Below, one piece after another: positions 32,363-44,323 of a stretch of DNA of 64,000 bases (position 1 is its first letter; the number at the start of each line of letters is the position of its first letter). The position numbers and the translations under genes are program-made. The notes under the pieces are model-generated. The model searched no databases and was not told the DNA's origin. It was given only the letters and a program-made list of their open reading frames with translations. This DNA is from Trochalopteron elliotii (lineage: Eukaryota > Chordata > Aves > Passeriformes > Leiothrichidae): NCBI GenBank assembly GCA_024734555.1, contig JANPWX010000638.1, positions 62,001 through 126,000 of the forward strand, written 5' to 3'.

Positions 32363-35300
32363 TTAACCAGTCCCAACTTTCTTTTTCAAAGTAAATTTGA
32401 GTGGGTTCGAGCTCTTGGACACAGTCCACTCAGGTAGATTGGTGGTTGCAACGGTGGGTTCCGCGTCTGGGGTATTATTTGGAGGTGAGAGGGGTCCCTT
32501 GACTCGAGTGAAGTGGGTCCAGCCCTTCTCTTGGGTTTTCACAGCTGTATGTGTGGTCAGCAGGACCTGAAAAGGACCCTCGAATTTAGGAGTTAGTGGG
32601 GTATTGGTCCATGTTTTTATGAGCACCCAGTCTCCAGGTTTTATCTGATGGAGGTCAGTGTCCAGAGGCGAGGCTTGAGGAAGATGCCCTCTTTTTCTAA
32701 GGTCTGCTAACGTGTTGCCAATTGTTCTTATATAATTTTGGGCTTCTGCTTCCCCGTCTAGGTAATCTCCAGCGCTGTAGGGAGTTAACAAGAAGGGGAG
32801 TCCAAACATCATCTCATAAGGTGATACTCTTATATCAGACCTGGGACGTACTCTGATCCGCAGAAGGGCTAGAGGCAGGCACTTGAGCCAATTCATGCCT
32901 GTCTCGGCAATTAGTTTGGTTAATACATTTTTGAGGGTCTTATTCATCCTCTCAACTCTTCCTGAACTTTGGGGGTGCCATGGGGTATGAAGCCTCCACT
33001 TAATCCCTAAAGCTCGTGTAGTTTCTTGTACCATTTGCGCTGTGAAATGAGGACCTCTGTCAGAATCTATGTTATTTACTAGACCATATCTGGGGATAAT
33101 ATTTTCTAGCAATATTTTTACTACCTCTTGGGCTGTTTCTTTTTTTGTAGGGAAGGCTCCGACCCAATGGGTTAAATGATCTGCAATCACCAATAGGTGT
33201 TTGTAACCTTGTACTGCTGGCATCTCAGTAAAATCAATTTGTATGTTCTGGAAAGGCCTAAGGGCTATTGGCCTTCCTCCCAATTTGGTTTTTCTCATAA
33301 CTTTTTGATTTATCTTTTGGCAAAGGGGGCATCCTTCTGTGATCATCTTAGCCAAATTATACACTCCTACACACAGATGTTCTCGTAGAAAGTGGTCACA
33401 GAGCCCCTGCGTACCCCAGTGTGTCAATGCATGTATTTCTTTTAATACTTTTTGAGCTAGCGCTTTGTTCAAAAACTTTCTCCCATCTGGGGCTAGCCAT
33501 TCCCCTTGTTGCCCCTGTTGCAATTCTAGGTCTTTTATGGCTTTTAATTCTACTTGATCATAAATTGGTTTCCCTACTTCGTTGTCTGGAGTGCTGTGAA
33601 GGGCAAAGATCTTCACTGCATCCCCAGGACTCTGGGCCGCTAGCTTGGCAGCTTGATCAGCAATTTGATTACCTTTTCCCTCAAAGGTATTTCCCTTCTG
33701 GTGTCCTCTTACATGCACAACTGCAATCTCTTGAGGTTTCATCAAGGATTCTAACACCAATTTAATTAGCTCTTTATGGATCAAGTTTTTTCCTTTAGAA
33801 TTGAGATACCCCCTTTTTTCCCAGATTTTGCCAAATGTATGCACTATCCCAAAGGCATACTGGGAGTCTGTGTAGATAGTTCCTTGGTCTTGTTCTAATA
33901 CGTCCAATCCCCTCTTGAGGGCATAAATTTCACAACACTGGGCTGACCAGTTAGATGGTAATTTTCCTTTTTCTATGACTTTTAAATTGTCTTCATTAGT
34001 ACCTTCTACTACTGCATAACCTGAGAATCTTTTCCCTTTGTCCACTCTAGAGGATCCATCTGTGAATAACAACCTCCCATATGGCAACGGTATGTCTTCA
34101 AGATCCTCTCTTGTTTTTGTTTGTAAATCAACAACTTCTAAACAGTTATGTTCTAAGTCTGGTGTAGGTTCTCCTGAAAGAAATTGTGCCGGATTTAAAA
34201 TTTTTGATGTGGTTAGTTCTACATCCCTAGCTGTGGTTAGAATTACTTCATACTTCAACATTCTAGAATCGGAGAGCCACTGGGCAGCTTTTTGACTTAA
34301 CACCGTCTTTAAATCATGAGGGGTGTGTATTACAATTTTCCTTTGCAGGGTCAACTTCTGGGCTTCCTCCAGGAGAATTGCTGTCACAGCTATAACCTGA
34401 AGACATGTTGGCCACCCCCTAGCGACAGGATCTAATAGCTTAGAAAGATAAGCTATGGGTTTTCTTTGGCCCCCCCATTCTTGGGTGAGTACTCCGTAGG
34501 CAATACCTTCTTCTGCATCAACAAACAAGTCAAATTTCTTCTTCAGATCTGGTAGGCCTAAGACAGGAGCTGTAGCTAATTTAGTTTTTAATTCTTCTAA
34601 TTGTTTTTCATCAATTTTTGTCCAATTTATAGGTTCTGATTTTGCTAATTTCTCATATAAAAATTTGACACTTTGGGAATAGTTTTCAATCCACCACCGA
34701 CAGTACCCAAATAGACCTAAAAGTTTTCTTACATCAGTTTTAGTAACTGGTGCAGGGATGGCTAGTATTCCTGAGATTCTATCTGGACTTAATTTTTTTA
34801 TTTCCTTTTTCAATTATATGACCTAAATATGTAACTTGAGACTCTACAAACTGTAATTTGTCTTTAGAGACTTTCAGGCCCTTTTCTCCCAAGAAATTTA
34901 AAAGATCGATACTGGTTTGTTTGACTTCAACCTGGTTTTCCCCCGATACTAATAAGTCATCTACATACTGTAAAATCTGGGTGTTATTTTTAGGGATAAA
35001 CTGCTTTAACAACTCTTCTAGAGCTTGCCCAAAGAGGGTAGGACTGTCTGTAAATCCTTGTGGTAAACGAGTCCATCTTAGTTGTTGTTTTCTATGTGTT
35101 TCAGGGCACTCCCATTCAAAAGCAAGCCAATTGCGGCTTTCTTGGGCTAAAGGACAAGACCAGAAAGCATCTTTCAAATCAATTACTGTGAACCAGGCGT
35201 GTTCAGTATGGATTTTACTTAGTAAAGTGTATGGATTAGATACTACAGGGTAGTTGGTAATAGTCTTTTTATTTACCTCTCTTAGATCTTGCACTAATCT

Positions 35301-35918
35301 GAATTTGTTCTCTCCTTTTTTGACAGCTAGGATGGGTGTGTTGTGAGGGGACCTGCAGGGCTCTAGGATTCCTGCCGCTAACAAGTTTGTTATAATTGGG
35401 GCTAATCCTTCCCTCCCCACTGTTGAGAGGGGATATTGTTTAACCCTTATTGGTGGTGTTCTCTCTGGTATGTTTACTTTTATAGGGGTGATGTTTAAGT
35501 AGCCATACTTTCCTTCTTCTGCCCATACGTTTGTGTTAATCTCAGCTAGATATTCAATGGCTAACCTCATCATTTGTACAACCATTTTTCCCTCTTTTGG
35601 AATGATCCCCACCCTCAGCTGCACTTGCAAGTCTCGTCCTAACAAGCTCTTCTCAGTGTTTGGTAGGTATATCAGATCTGTGATATATCTCCTCGAATTT
35701 CCCCTGACTTCTACACACTCAACTATAGGAGCTTTAAAGGGCTTCCCTTCTGCACCTATAACATCACATAATCTTTTTCTTATTGTCAATCCAGCAGGGA
35801 GCTGTTTAAGACTAGATTTCTCTGCCCCGGTGTCAACAAGAAATTCAATTTCTTCATAGTGGGGACCCACTTCTAGGTTTACAATGGGCTCTTCATGATA
35901 TTTATTTGGGTCTCCCAT
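32363..35918 (-). pseudogene. pol: V5 protease-pol, one frame change
   Basis: Minus strand. The frame continues from gag through UAG. The protease loop LVDTGAEKSS is intact. The reverse transcriptase shows LVQDLREVNK, TVIDLKDAFW and the catalytic QYVDDLLVSG. The frame changes near 34795-34812 in a run of A (minus strand); downstream the second frame is open to the end. RNase H has FTDGSS and IYTDSQYAFG. The integrase has zinc residues (HWG, CPLCQK) and the D-D-E set in IQIDF, DSDRGPHF and GRVERMN. The C-terminal domain has GDWVLIK and FEGPF. Apart from the single break every expected domain is present; an assembly error in the homopolymer is possible. Confidence 0.92.
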
Positions 35919-35939
35919 TTTATAGAGCCCATGACACCC

Positions 35940-37096
35940 CTAATCTTCTTTATTTTCTCCTCTCAACCATTTCTCGAGGGTTTCCTGTTCTCTTACTATC
36001 CTTTCATCAAGGATGGCCTTTTTGCATTCTCTCCTGAGGTGCCCTTCTTCTCCACAGTAAAAACAGGTTCTTGTTTCTCCTGGTCTCGGGGCAGTATTCC
36101 AAGGTAACACCCTTCTTCCCCTTCCTTGTCCTAGTGGAGGTCTTGTGCCGTCTCCACTCTGAGGGTTTTTACTATCATCTTTATTGTTCACTAAGTCTTT
36201 TACACTCTCTCTTGCTACTGCTACCATACTCTTCGTTTTTGTTCTAGTTTTCTCTCCTTCTCTTCTCAAGTACACTTTCAATGCCTCTCTCGCTAATTCA
36301 TTTATCTCCCTTTCTTGCCAATCTTCAAGCTTCTCTAGCTTCCTCCAGATATCTGGCCAGGATTTTGTTGTTTGTTGGTGTAACAGGTAGGGTGAAATGA
36401 AAGGGGTTAGTTTGTGAAATGGGGGAATTAGGTTGTGGGGGACATGGTAGTGATGGGGAGGGCAATGGAGGGGCTGAGGAGGCAGGGGGTGAAATCGTAG
36501 GGGACACCCCTATTGTGGAGCTGGCAGATGGAGGAGTTAGTAGTGGAGGGGTTGGGGCTGTTAGTGGGGAGGAATAGAGTGGAGTGGTTGGGGGCAAAGT
36601 TGGAGGACTAATGGGTAACGGGAGGATTGCTAGGCTGTATTTGTGGAACTTGTGGGTATACTGGGGGAGGAGGAGATAGATGGTCAAGAGGGTTTCACTG
36701 CTTATTTTCTTCTTTCCTCTTCGCTTTCTCATCTACTTTCTCTTTCAACTTACAAATTTTTGTCACCTCTTCTTTAGACGTGCTGTTCTGCCAACAAGTA
36801 GCATAGCGTATTTGCTCACTACAGGTGTTTTCCTGAGCTTTCAAATATTGATTTAACTGATCACACATCCACAAATCTGTGGTTCTACACCATGGCCACT
36901 GGTTAGATAAATTTAAAGTTGGCCAAACTTCAACACAATAATGGATCATTTTGATCCTACTTAGATCTTTAGTTTTATCATTACTTTCCCATGATTCTAA
37001 CATTTGCCCTAGTGGGCTTTCTGGTGGGATGTTCTTAATCTTGTTACTTTCCTCTACTTCTCTCTTTTTTCTTGTCTTGCTCTTGCATCCACCCAT
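35940..37096 (-). pseudogene. gag: V5 gag, capsid deleted
   Basis: Minus strand, ATG at 37096 giving MGGCKSK as in V2. A TGA near 36695 stands where V2 has TGG, a frame change follows in the proline-rich part, and then about 0.7 kb corresponding to V2 4176-4879 is absent. This removes the end of the linker and most of capsid. The break point shows a short AACAA-type overlap. The rest, with the zinc knuckle CFYCGEEGHLRREC, continues in frame to TAG at 35940-35942. It cannot encode a working capsid. Confidence 0.9.
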
Positions 37097-38248
37097 TTTC
37101 ACTCCACACTCACACTGGTACCCGTAGGTAGCCCATAAGACTCGCCCTCAGAGTCTCGGCCACTACCCCCGCCAGTACCCACACTCAGGAGCCCCGGAAG
37201 CAGTCTGGAAGACCCGCCCTTAGGGTCTCAGCCCCTGCCCCTGCAAGCCCCGTGGTACTCGGGAATGGTCTGGTTCCTGCCCCCCTACTTTTTAGGGCCC
37301 AGCCACCACCCCAGCCAGTACCCTCTTGCGCCCCTGTACACCAGGCAGTCCCCGTTAGACAGCCGATATGCCCGGGCCCTGGGGGTCAGCACTGCCTACT
37401 GCCAGGACTGGGTGTACAGTGTGTAGCTCACTCACTCACCCTACTGCCAAGCTTCCTACACCAGCTGAAACTTGTTTCCCTACCTCTCATGTTCGGTTGA
37501 TACACCTCTCTCTAAGTGCCTATCGACCCCTGTCACGCTGCACCCCGTGTAGGTCACCCCAGCCAGTATCCACGGGTTCTGAAAGATCAAGCACTCCTCC
37601 CGCCTTGAGTTACTCTGAACTCCCTGAACTTGCGCAGTGTGTGCTTATCCCCGACACCCGCAGACCCCCGGGCCGTGCCTCGGCCAGTGCTCTCAAACAC
37701 TCCCCACACGTTGAGCTATCCTAAGCTCCCGGTACTAGTGTGGTACGTGCCTCACGCACTTGCCCTCAGCCTTCCCGCACGCTTGGGACGGCCTCGGTGG
37801 CCCACCCCCGTTGGGAGGGCCTCCCCCACAAACAGCCTCTCACGGGCCACTCACACCCTAGGTTTCCCCCGCCCACTCGGAGGGGGGCCTCTAAGCCCCT
37901 GGGAGCGCTTTAGTCACTCACTTCCTCCTTTTCCCGATGGGCTCCTTTGCAGGAGTCACCACACGGTACTCAGAAGCCACGCTCACTCAGGGGGGGCCCA
38001 GGATGGTCCCTCCCCACACTCACTCGCCTCCCGCCACTAGGTCTTACCGAGTGCTCCTCAGCAGTGTATAGCTCTTCCTGGTGCTCCGCAGCAATGTCCC
38101 ACGATGCTAGAGAGCGATGCTAGAGAGCGTGGTTTTCTTGATCCGGGGTGGGGGCCAGCATTCCCAGAGGTTCGGAGCCAGATGACTTCCACTTCTGTCC
38201 ACTTCTGTCCTCTTCTGTCCTCTTCTATCCTCTTCTGGGTGTGGCCAC
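37097..38248 (-). other. V5 untranslated leader
   Basis: Homologous to the V2 leader (2297-3435) on the opposite strand, about 1.15 kb. It has a C-rich look on the plus strand. No open frame of interest. Confidence 0.75.
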
Positions 38249-38266
38249 TCCCGGGTTTCGGCACCA
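38249..38266 (-). other. V5 primer binding site, tRNA-Phe
   Basis: The minus strand reads TGGTGCCGAAACCCGGGA, identical to the V2 site, two bases inside the 5' LTR. Confidence 0.92.
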
Positions 38267-38268
38267 TC

Positions 38269-38936
38269 TGAGAAAAATTGGGCAGGAGACGATGTTTCCT
38301 CCTTTTCATGCCTTTTTTAAAGTATCAGCTCTTTTAGAAGCAGGTGCCTCAGGGGGGTGGGGTGGCCTCCACCGCAGTGCTGAGAAGGAGGCGGGGCTGG
38401 ACACTCTGCTGCTGCACACAGCCGAGTGGGGAATTAGCCTCCCCCCTCACGGGAGCATGCTCCCGACAATTCCAGTCCAATGTGATTTCCACTGATGAGT
38501 CAGATGTTCAGACTGCTCCTCTGGTCACGGCGAGATCTAAAGGTCCTGGCACCAATTGGCTTGTACTCTTCAGTCTTTATGGTTATTATTCTTTTTGTTT
38601 TAAGTTGTTGTTAAAGAGTCTTAATTACTGTTTGTTTTTGGAAGTTGTCCCGATTTTCCTGAGGTGTTGCATCCTGGGATCTTTAATTACCATAAGGGGT
38701 GTTAGTGTAGGAGACGGGGGCAGGGCAGGGGTGAGATAGCCAGGCCGAGTAGAGAGGTGGAGGAGTCTTACGTTGCCATGGAAACGACATTCTTGCTTGA
38801 CAGGTCATGATATATTACAAACATGAGTACAAAGAGTTTTTAACATCTAACTTTACAATTCTATAACTAATATAACTAATACTTTCTAAATTTATACTTT
38901 AACTTTTAGGAGTTGTTTTAAACTTTATTTTTCACA
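38269..38936 (-). repeat. V5 5' LTR
   Basis: 668 bp, minus strand TGTGAAAAAT to ATTTTTCTCA. It carries the X-box (38772-38785) and the palindrome (38450-38465). It differs from the 3' LTR at five single bases. The outer end adjoins the target duplication GACT at 38937-38940. Confidence 0.95.
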
Positions 38937-38940
38937 GACT

Positions 38941-39179
38941 GAAGAGAGAAAACAAGAAGAATGGGACTTCATAATCTGAAGCTGTAATTGGACAATTAAC
39001 CCCAATATGCAAATGGACCAAAACTTATATAAGTGTGAGACCTCGTGACCAGTCGTCCATTTTGTGACCATTTTGGGTCCACCTTGGGTGTAGCCCTGGC
39101 CAGGCTCTTGTGCTGCCCAAGGTGTATCCTTTAAGGCCTTTAAATAAAGAGACAGGGCTGGCCCAGCTCCAGCAGGGCA
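38941..39179 (+). repeat. V8-type LTR, right part
   Basis: It continues the LTR of 29324-29513 after V5, starting within GAAGAGAGAAAAC. It has TTATATAAG near 39025 and AATAAA near 39142-39147. It aligns with the V8 LTR on the minus strand (46092-46341), though U5 after AATAAA is poorly matched, so the right end is approximate. Confidence 0.65.
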
Positions 39180-39535
39180 GGCGGACGAGCTCAGAATTCC
39201 AGGGCACGCAAGCAGATTTCCCAGGACCGGATTTTCTGGTGACAGTGAACTCCTCCTGCAGCAAGCAGCAGCCTGGCCGTCCTGTCTCCAATGCCAAGAG
39301 CAAGAGAGTGAAGCTGCCTCCAGCTCTGTCCTTTACTTGCCCCAAAACTCGCATTATCTCCCCCTCCGAGAGAAACTCCCAGAGACAAAAAATGTGTAGC
39401 CAGGTGCTCCAACCCCTCTCCTTTGGCCCCTTTGTTCTGCTTGAGCATCCATAAGTACCCAGTAGTTAGTTTCCTAGCAACTCATGGGAAAAATTCTATA
39501 AGTAAAAAAAAAACCAAATGTAACTCCCAACACAC
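39180..39535 (-). repeat. LTR piece of V1 type, minus orientation
   Basis: The reverse complement matches 1158-1510, including the start TGTTGGGAGTTAC at 39535. It is truncated at the joint with the preceding LTR. Confidence 0.6.
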
Positions 39536-40454
39536 AACTTCACTCCTGACTTCTCTACCTTCATCCCCTGCTTTGTCTCTGCCACTCCTTCCTCCTCACA
39601 CTCTCCTCCTTGTGAGAAATCAGGTTGTGATTCATGTCAATCAAATAGCATGTGTGTCTGTGGGCAATGTGGACAGACACCATGGGATTATGATAAAGAA
39701 GAGTTTAAAATCAGGTAAGGCATGGAAGTGGGGTTTAACAAGGCAACTATATAACAGTAGGCTTTTAGCTAACAGTTTGTTTTAACAACAAAATTGTAAT
39801 TGTTTGCAAGTAATTAATGTAAGCCTTAACTACCTTGTATAAGTTTTAAACTGTCCTTAGTATAAGTATAGAAGAATTTGTAATCATTTAAAGGGGAACT
39901 GGGACTAACATAAACTGAGAGGCTTTACAGAGATATTTTGAAACATGCTGATTTTGAGGTTTTGTAACTGAGAGAGGAGCCTCATGCAGACAGGTGTTTG
40001 GGCCCTGCTAGCTTTGGGTTGTGTAATGGCTGAAAGGAGGCTTGCAAAATGTATGCTGACTAACAAAATATATATGCTTGCTTAAGCAAACTATATAACC
40101 AAAAATAATGCTAGTGGAAAAAGATATTTTAAAAGAAGAATGGGGGCCTGGAGACACATCAGGAGACCATCTCGGACCACCTCCCCAACAGATCTTCCAA
40201 AACCACAACTGCTGATTATGAAGAAAAGCAAGCAGAAAATAACTAAAAACTTGGGGAAGTGAAGTGCCAAGAATGGTATAAGAAGACCACTGCTCGAGAG
40301 CTGAATTTGTGCGTTGCTTGGGGTGGTGAGCCCTGCACACCTGGCGCTCTCATTGCTCACTCTTTTATCGAACAAATTAATAAATTGGCTATATTGCTTG
40401 ATGCATTGGCAAGTCTAGCTTTTCATTTATTACATCCTGCTCCACTATGAATTC
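39536..40454. other. Unassigned interval, possible LTR 3' part
   Basis: AACTATATAACC near 40088 and AATTAATAAATTGG near 40376 have the spacing of a TATA box and a polyadenylation signal in an LTR on the plus strand, but there is no second copy. No gene recognised. Confidence 0.3.
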
Positions 40455-40537
40455 TTGGGGTGTCCTGTGCAGGGTCAGAGGTTGGACTTGGTGATCCTGA
40501 TGGGTCCCTTCCAACTCTGCATATTCTATGGTTCTAA
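40455..40537 (+). mobile_element. CR1 LINE 3' end
   Basis: GGTGTCCTGTGCAGGGTCAG, TTGGACTTGGTGATCC and GGGTCCCTTCCAACTC, followed by ATTCTATGGTTCTAAG, form the characteristic end of an avian CR1 element with its short terminal repeat. It is heavily 5'-truncated, as is usual for CR1. Confidence 0.8.
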
Positions 40538-40540
40538 GTA

Positions 40541-41452
40541 CCATTCTAAGTACATGCTCAGTCCCTCCCCACCAGCGGGATGGGGAGGAGAATCAGAAAA
40601 ATGGCGGGTTGAGATAAGAACAGCTTAATAACTGAAGCAAAGTAAATAATAATAATAACAACAACAACAACAACAACAACAATAATAATGATAATGAAAA
40701 GGACAGGGAGGAAGGGAGCTAGGAATAAAACCCAAGAAAGACAAGTGATGCACTGTCAAGGTGATTGAAGAGATGGGACTCCTTGCTTGGATGCAAGAAG
40801 TCGGTTTATTGACTTATGGGGCTCAGCTTATATAGCCTTACAGCTTTGAATAGAATATTCTACTGCCAAGCAATAACCACATTGTTAGCGTTTCTTATCA
40901 ATATGCTTAACTACAATCTTTGCAAGTGCAGTTTTACATGGCTACCTAAAAACAAAACACAACATTCCTTTCCTACCTCCCTCAAAATCTCTGTTTGAAT
41001 CTCCCATGGCTTTTGGCCTACCAAGTTCAGAATGTCCAAATCTGTCATAAGTTCAGCAGTACTCTGAGTCCTGATTTCTAGCTGTATTCCCACAATGCAC
41101 AACATAATTACTCACCACCCACTGACTGATGCCCAGCCCAGTCCACAGTAGCAATTGGCAGCTCCTGGCCAACTCCTCCCAGTTTATATACTGAACATGA
41201 TGTTCTATGATATGGAATATCCTTTAGGCCAGTTCAGGTCAGCTGTCCTGGTTATGCTCTCTCCCAGCCTCTTGTCTACCTGCTCACTGGCAGAACTGGA
41301 AAGACTGACAAGTCCTTGATTTAGGGTAAGCACTGCTTAGCAACAACCAAAACATCAGTGTGTTATCAACATTATTCTCATACTAAATCCAAAACACATC
41401 ACTGTACCAGCTACTAAGAAAAAATTACTCTATCCCAGCTAAAACCAGGACA
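40541..41452 (-). repeat. V6 LTR, ERVL-type, old
   Basis: In minus orientation it starts at 41452 with TGTCCTGGTTTTAGCTGGG. It continues through a GGATATTCC-like block and a GTTGAGATAAGAACAG block typical of bird ERVL LTRs. It contains an AAT/AAC microsatellite at 40647-40697. The left end adjoins the CR1 tail. It is more diverged than the V4/V10 LTRs. Confidence 0.65.
40647..40697 (+). repeat. AAT/AAC microsatellite
   Basis: A run of AAT units, then eight AAC units, then AAT and GAT units, inside the V6 LTR. Confidence 0.9.
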
Positions 41453-42383
41453 TTGTCCATCCTTTATTCCATAACATTTATGTCATGGCAGGTCCTATGT
41501 TTTCAAATACTCTATCACCTTTCCTGTCTTTTGATAGATATACACACAGATATCATTCCTTTAGTCTAATGGAACATCCCTATAAAAGTCCATTGAGTTC
41601 ATTTAAATCCATAACCTTGGGGTCCATCTATCATAACAGTCTTTCAGGGCAGGAAAGATGGGGTGTGGTGGTGGATTGCTGCCTGTTGAAACCAGTTCTG
41701 TTTCCATCATTGCTGTGCTTGTCCAGTTTCATCAAAATTCATTCTTCATTAATATGGCAATCAAAAGTGAGTTGGGTTCAAATCCCCAAATCCAAAGTGG
41801 CAGAGACTGGTGCTGCAAGGCACTCAGTGCTGTGATGGGCATATACAATGTTCTATAGCAATTAGAATCATAGCATTTCATTCATTCATTGTCTATTCTC
41901 ACCCAAAATCAAATTCCCTTGAGGCACACACTGGACTTCCACATCCTCCTGCATTACCCACCAAGTGCAGCCCAGATGGGTTTCTCTCTGCACTGACAGT
42001 TACTCTGCTTCCATTGTTACCACCCCCACAGGGCATTTGCCACCATCTATGAGTCAGTATAGAGGTAAAGTACTGGCCATTTTTCTTGTTCAGCAATGTC
42101 TAAGTCCAACTGGATGACTTTCACCTCTGGAAGCTGACAATTCATCTGATTCACTTTCTTCAACAGTTTCCACAACTTGTTGGAGGAGAGTCCATACCTT
42201 CCACCTCCAGTGCTTTCCTACAGTAAGACAGGATCCATCATTAAACAAGGCATATTGCTTCTCACTTTCTGGTAATTTATTATACAGTGAGGCCTCTTTA
42301 GCACACATCACACTGCTCTCCTTCCAGATGTCAGTGCTGGTGATGAGCCTGAGGAATGATGACAGCAAACCTCTGCAGAACAA
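41453..42383 (-). pseudogene. pol: V6: ERVL-type pol relic
   Basis: On the minus strand 42300-42090 reads an RNase H start (YALFNDGSC, then WRWKVW and ESDELSAS). After a short gap 41965-41920 reads a pol C-terminus (GCTWWVMQED). The integrase between them is missing. Stops are frequent. About 450 bp of unassigned 3' sequence leads to the LTR at 41452. Confidence 0.65.
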
Positions 42384-44323
42384 TTTCTGGCTTGTGCAGG
42401 ACTTGCACAGGCAACAGGTGCTGGCAAATTTTCAGACAACCCTCCTTTTGGTGAAGCAGCTGCATTCCAGTAAGGAACATGTGAATGTTCTCAAGCTGCA
42501 CCCAGTGCAGAGATGCAGGGATAGAGTGAGAAGCAGGTGTTCAGGCTTCACATCTCTTTTGGAAATGCAGCATTTGTATGGGTTAGCCCCACCCAGCAGG
42601 TGACTTGTGGTAGTACTGGTCTCAGGATCCCACTTTCCCCCATTTCTGCTCTTGTCTCACCCTGCATGGGGGAGATCAGTTTCTAGAAACTATTTTGTCC
42701 TTGGTTTTGCAAAAGCAACAGTAGTACAGCTGGGGGATGTATGGTCAAGGGCCAATAGCCAACTCCTAGCATCTCAGTGAGATTCTTCATATCATTAGCT
42801 TAGCAATAGCTAAATTTGGTAGGAGCTGCAGAGGTACAGGCTTGCAGTGAGCATTCCATTACCAAGTGCCAAGACTTGCAGAAAGGGCAGTGCAGGGAAC
42901 CCCTCCCAAAGGTTGTGTTCTGCCAGTGGGGTGACACAGCCATGTTGGCTAGATGAGCTGTTCCCTGTCTCATGCAGGGACATGAGGTGCAAAGCAAACA
43001 GCACCCCTGCACAGAAAACACCCCCAGGGTTGACATGGGATGCACATGCCAAGAGGGTGTACCTGATCTTGGCAGTTATACTCTTAGAAGAGATTGAGAA
43101 AAAAAACCAGACACAGTTCAGAGAAGGGCTCAAAGAGGTAGAAAAAATTTTGGGAGTAGAAAACTGAGAAAGCTGGACTTCATAAGTTTTATCAGCTAGA
43201 GGTATGGCAGGTGAGGACAATGCCAGATGGGTTTGCAGCCCAGGGAGGACAGCAGCTTTTGCAGACAGAGAGCTTCAGGGCAATGAAATACAGTGGCTTG
43301 TGTTGAGGTCTCTTCATGGAGCTCTGCTACTTTCTGCCTGCCCACCTCTGACAGCACTCTGCTGCAGGGAGTGGTGTGAGCCTGCATACTCAGCTCCTCC
43401 AGCCTTCCCCCAGCTCCTTGCCCCACATCAGTACTCAGTCAGCTGGGAAGGTGGGGACCACTGGGGGATAACAAGGGATGCAGACTCCAGCATCATCCTC
43501 CCTTGTCTTCCTGCCTGACCCAATGCAGCATTTATCCTTCTATACAAAAGCAGTACAGGGTCCAGCATATGCTCACCCAGCAGGTGGCACAAGCCCCCAC
43601 ACTCCAGGCCGGCAATGCCAGGGAGCTGCTGAGGCTGCAATGAGACTTTGCCTGGGCTGGCCAGGGCACTTGAGCGTGAGGCTGGCAACCAATGCACCAC
43701 CACACATAGCACCGAAATCACTTTCAGGCTGTCCCAGCTAACACAAAGCCATCCCTAAGAAAGGAAAGACTTGCCAGGAGACAGGCAAGGGCTGATTCCT
43801 AACCCTTCCCCTATGCAGCAAAGTAGGTGCTTCACATACCCCAGGTTCCATCTGAGTTGCAGGAGGACTGCTGGAGCTAGTCACTAGGTGGCAGGGCAGA
43901 GAGAATGTTACACATCCTGCAGCAGTCCAAACCCACAGCCTCCCTGTCCCAAATGCAGAAAGACACTACCAGCCACCTCAGCCTTGGGTCCCCCAGACCT
44001 TAGGGCCACTCTGCTCTGCTCTGCTCTGCTCTGCCACCTGAAACCTACTGGAGGTCAACGTACCAACACAGGTACCACCCACGTGTTCCCAGCAAGGACC
44101 AAGGCGGCTTAGTGTCACGCTCTGCACCCCCTCCACCCAGGAGCTCCCAGACAAAATCCAGATCCACCATAGATCCCATCTAGCCCCATAGGCTTGTGTG
44201 TGTCTAAGCGGCATAACAGGTCACCAACCATTTCCCCTTGGATTATGATGTCTTCATTTTGCCCCGTACAAGTCTTCCAGCTCATGGGGCTGGGTACTCC
44301 AAGAACAACTGGTCTTACTGATT
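42384..44323. other. Unassigned interval
   Basis: Several short open frames on both strands, none with a recognisable motif. It may include further V6 interior (42384-43200). A CTCTG pentamer array lies at 44011-44036. Confidence 0.35.
44011..44036 (+). repeat. CTCTG pentamer microsatellite
   Basis: Five CTCTG units in a row (ACTCTG, then CTCTG repeats). Confidence 0.85.

Larger units (their letters stand above)
29514..38936 (-). mobile_element. V5: young gammaretrovirus-like provirus, tRNA-Phe primer
   Basis: Full proviral structure on the minus strand: 5' LTR 38269-38936, primer site, leader, gag, pro-pol, env, polypurine tract and 3' LTR 29514-30181. Perfect 4-bp target duplications GACT flank it (29510-29513 and 38937-38940), as expected for gamma integrases. 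The two 668-bp LTRs differ at 5 positions by direct reading, so the insertion is recent. Env is open. Pol is open apart from one frame change. Gag has lost most of capsid and carries a stop. Confidence 0.95.

Noticed and set aside
42090..42383. Host gene exon
   Set aside because: The DGSC motif and a CTWWV tail nearby identify it as an ERVL RNase H and pol end relic.
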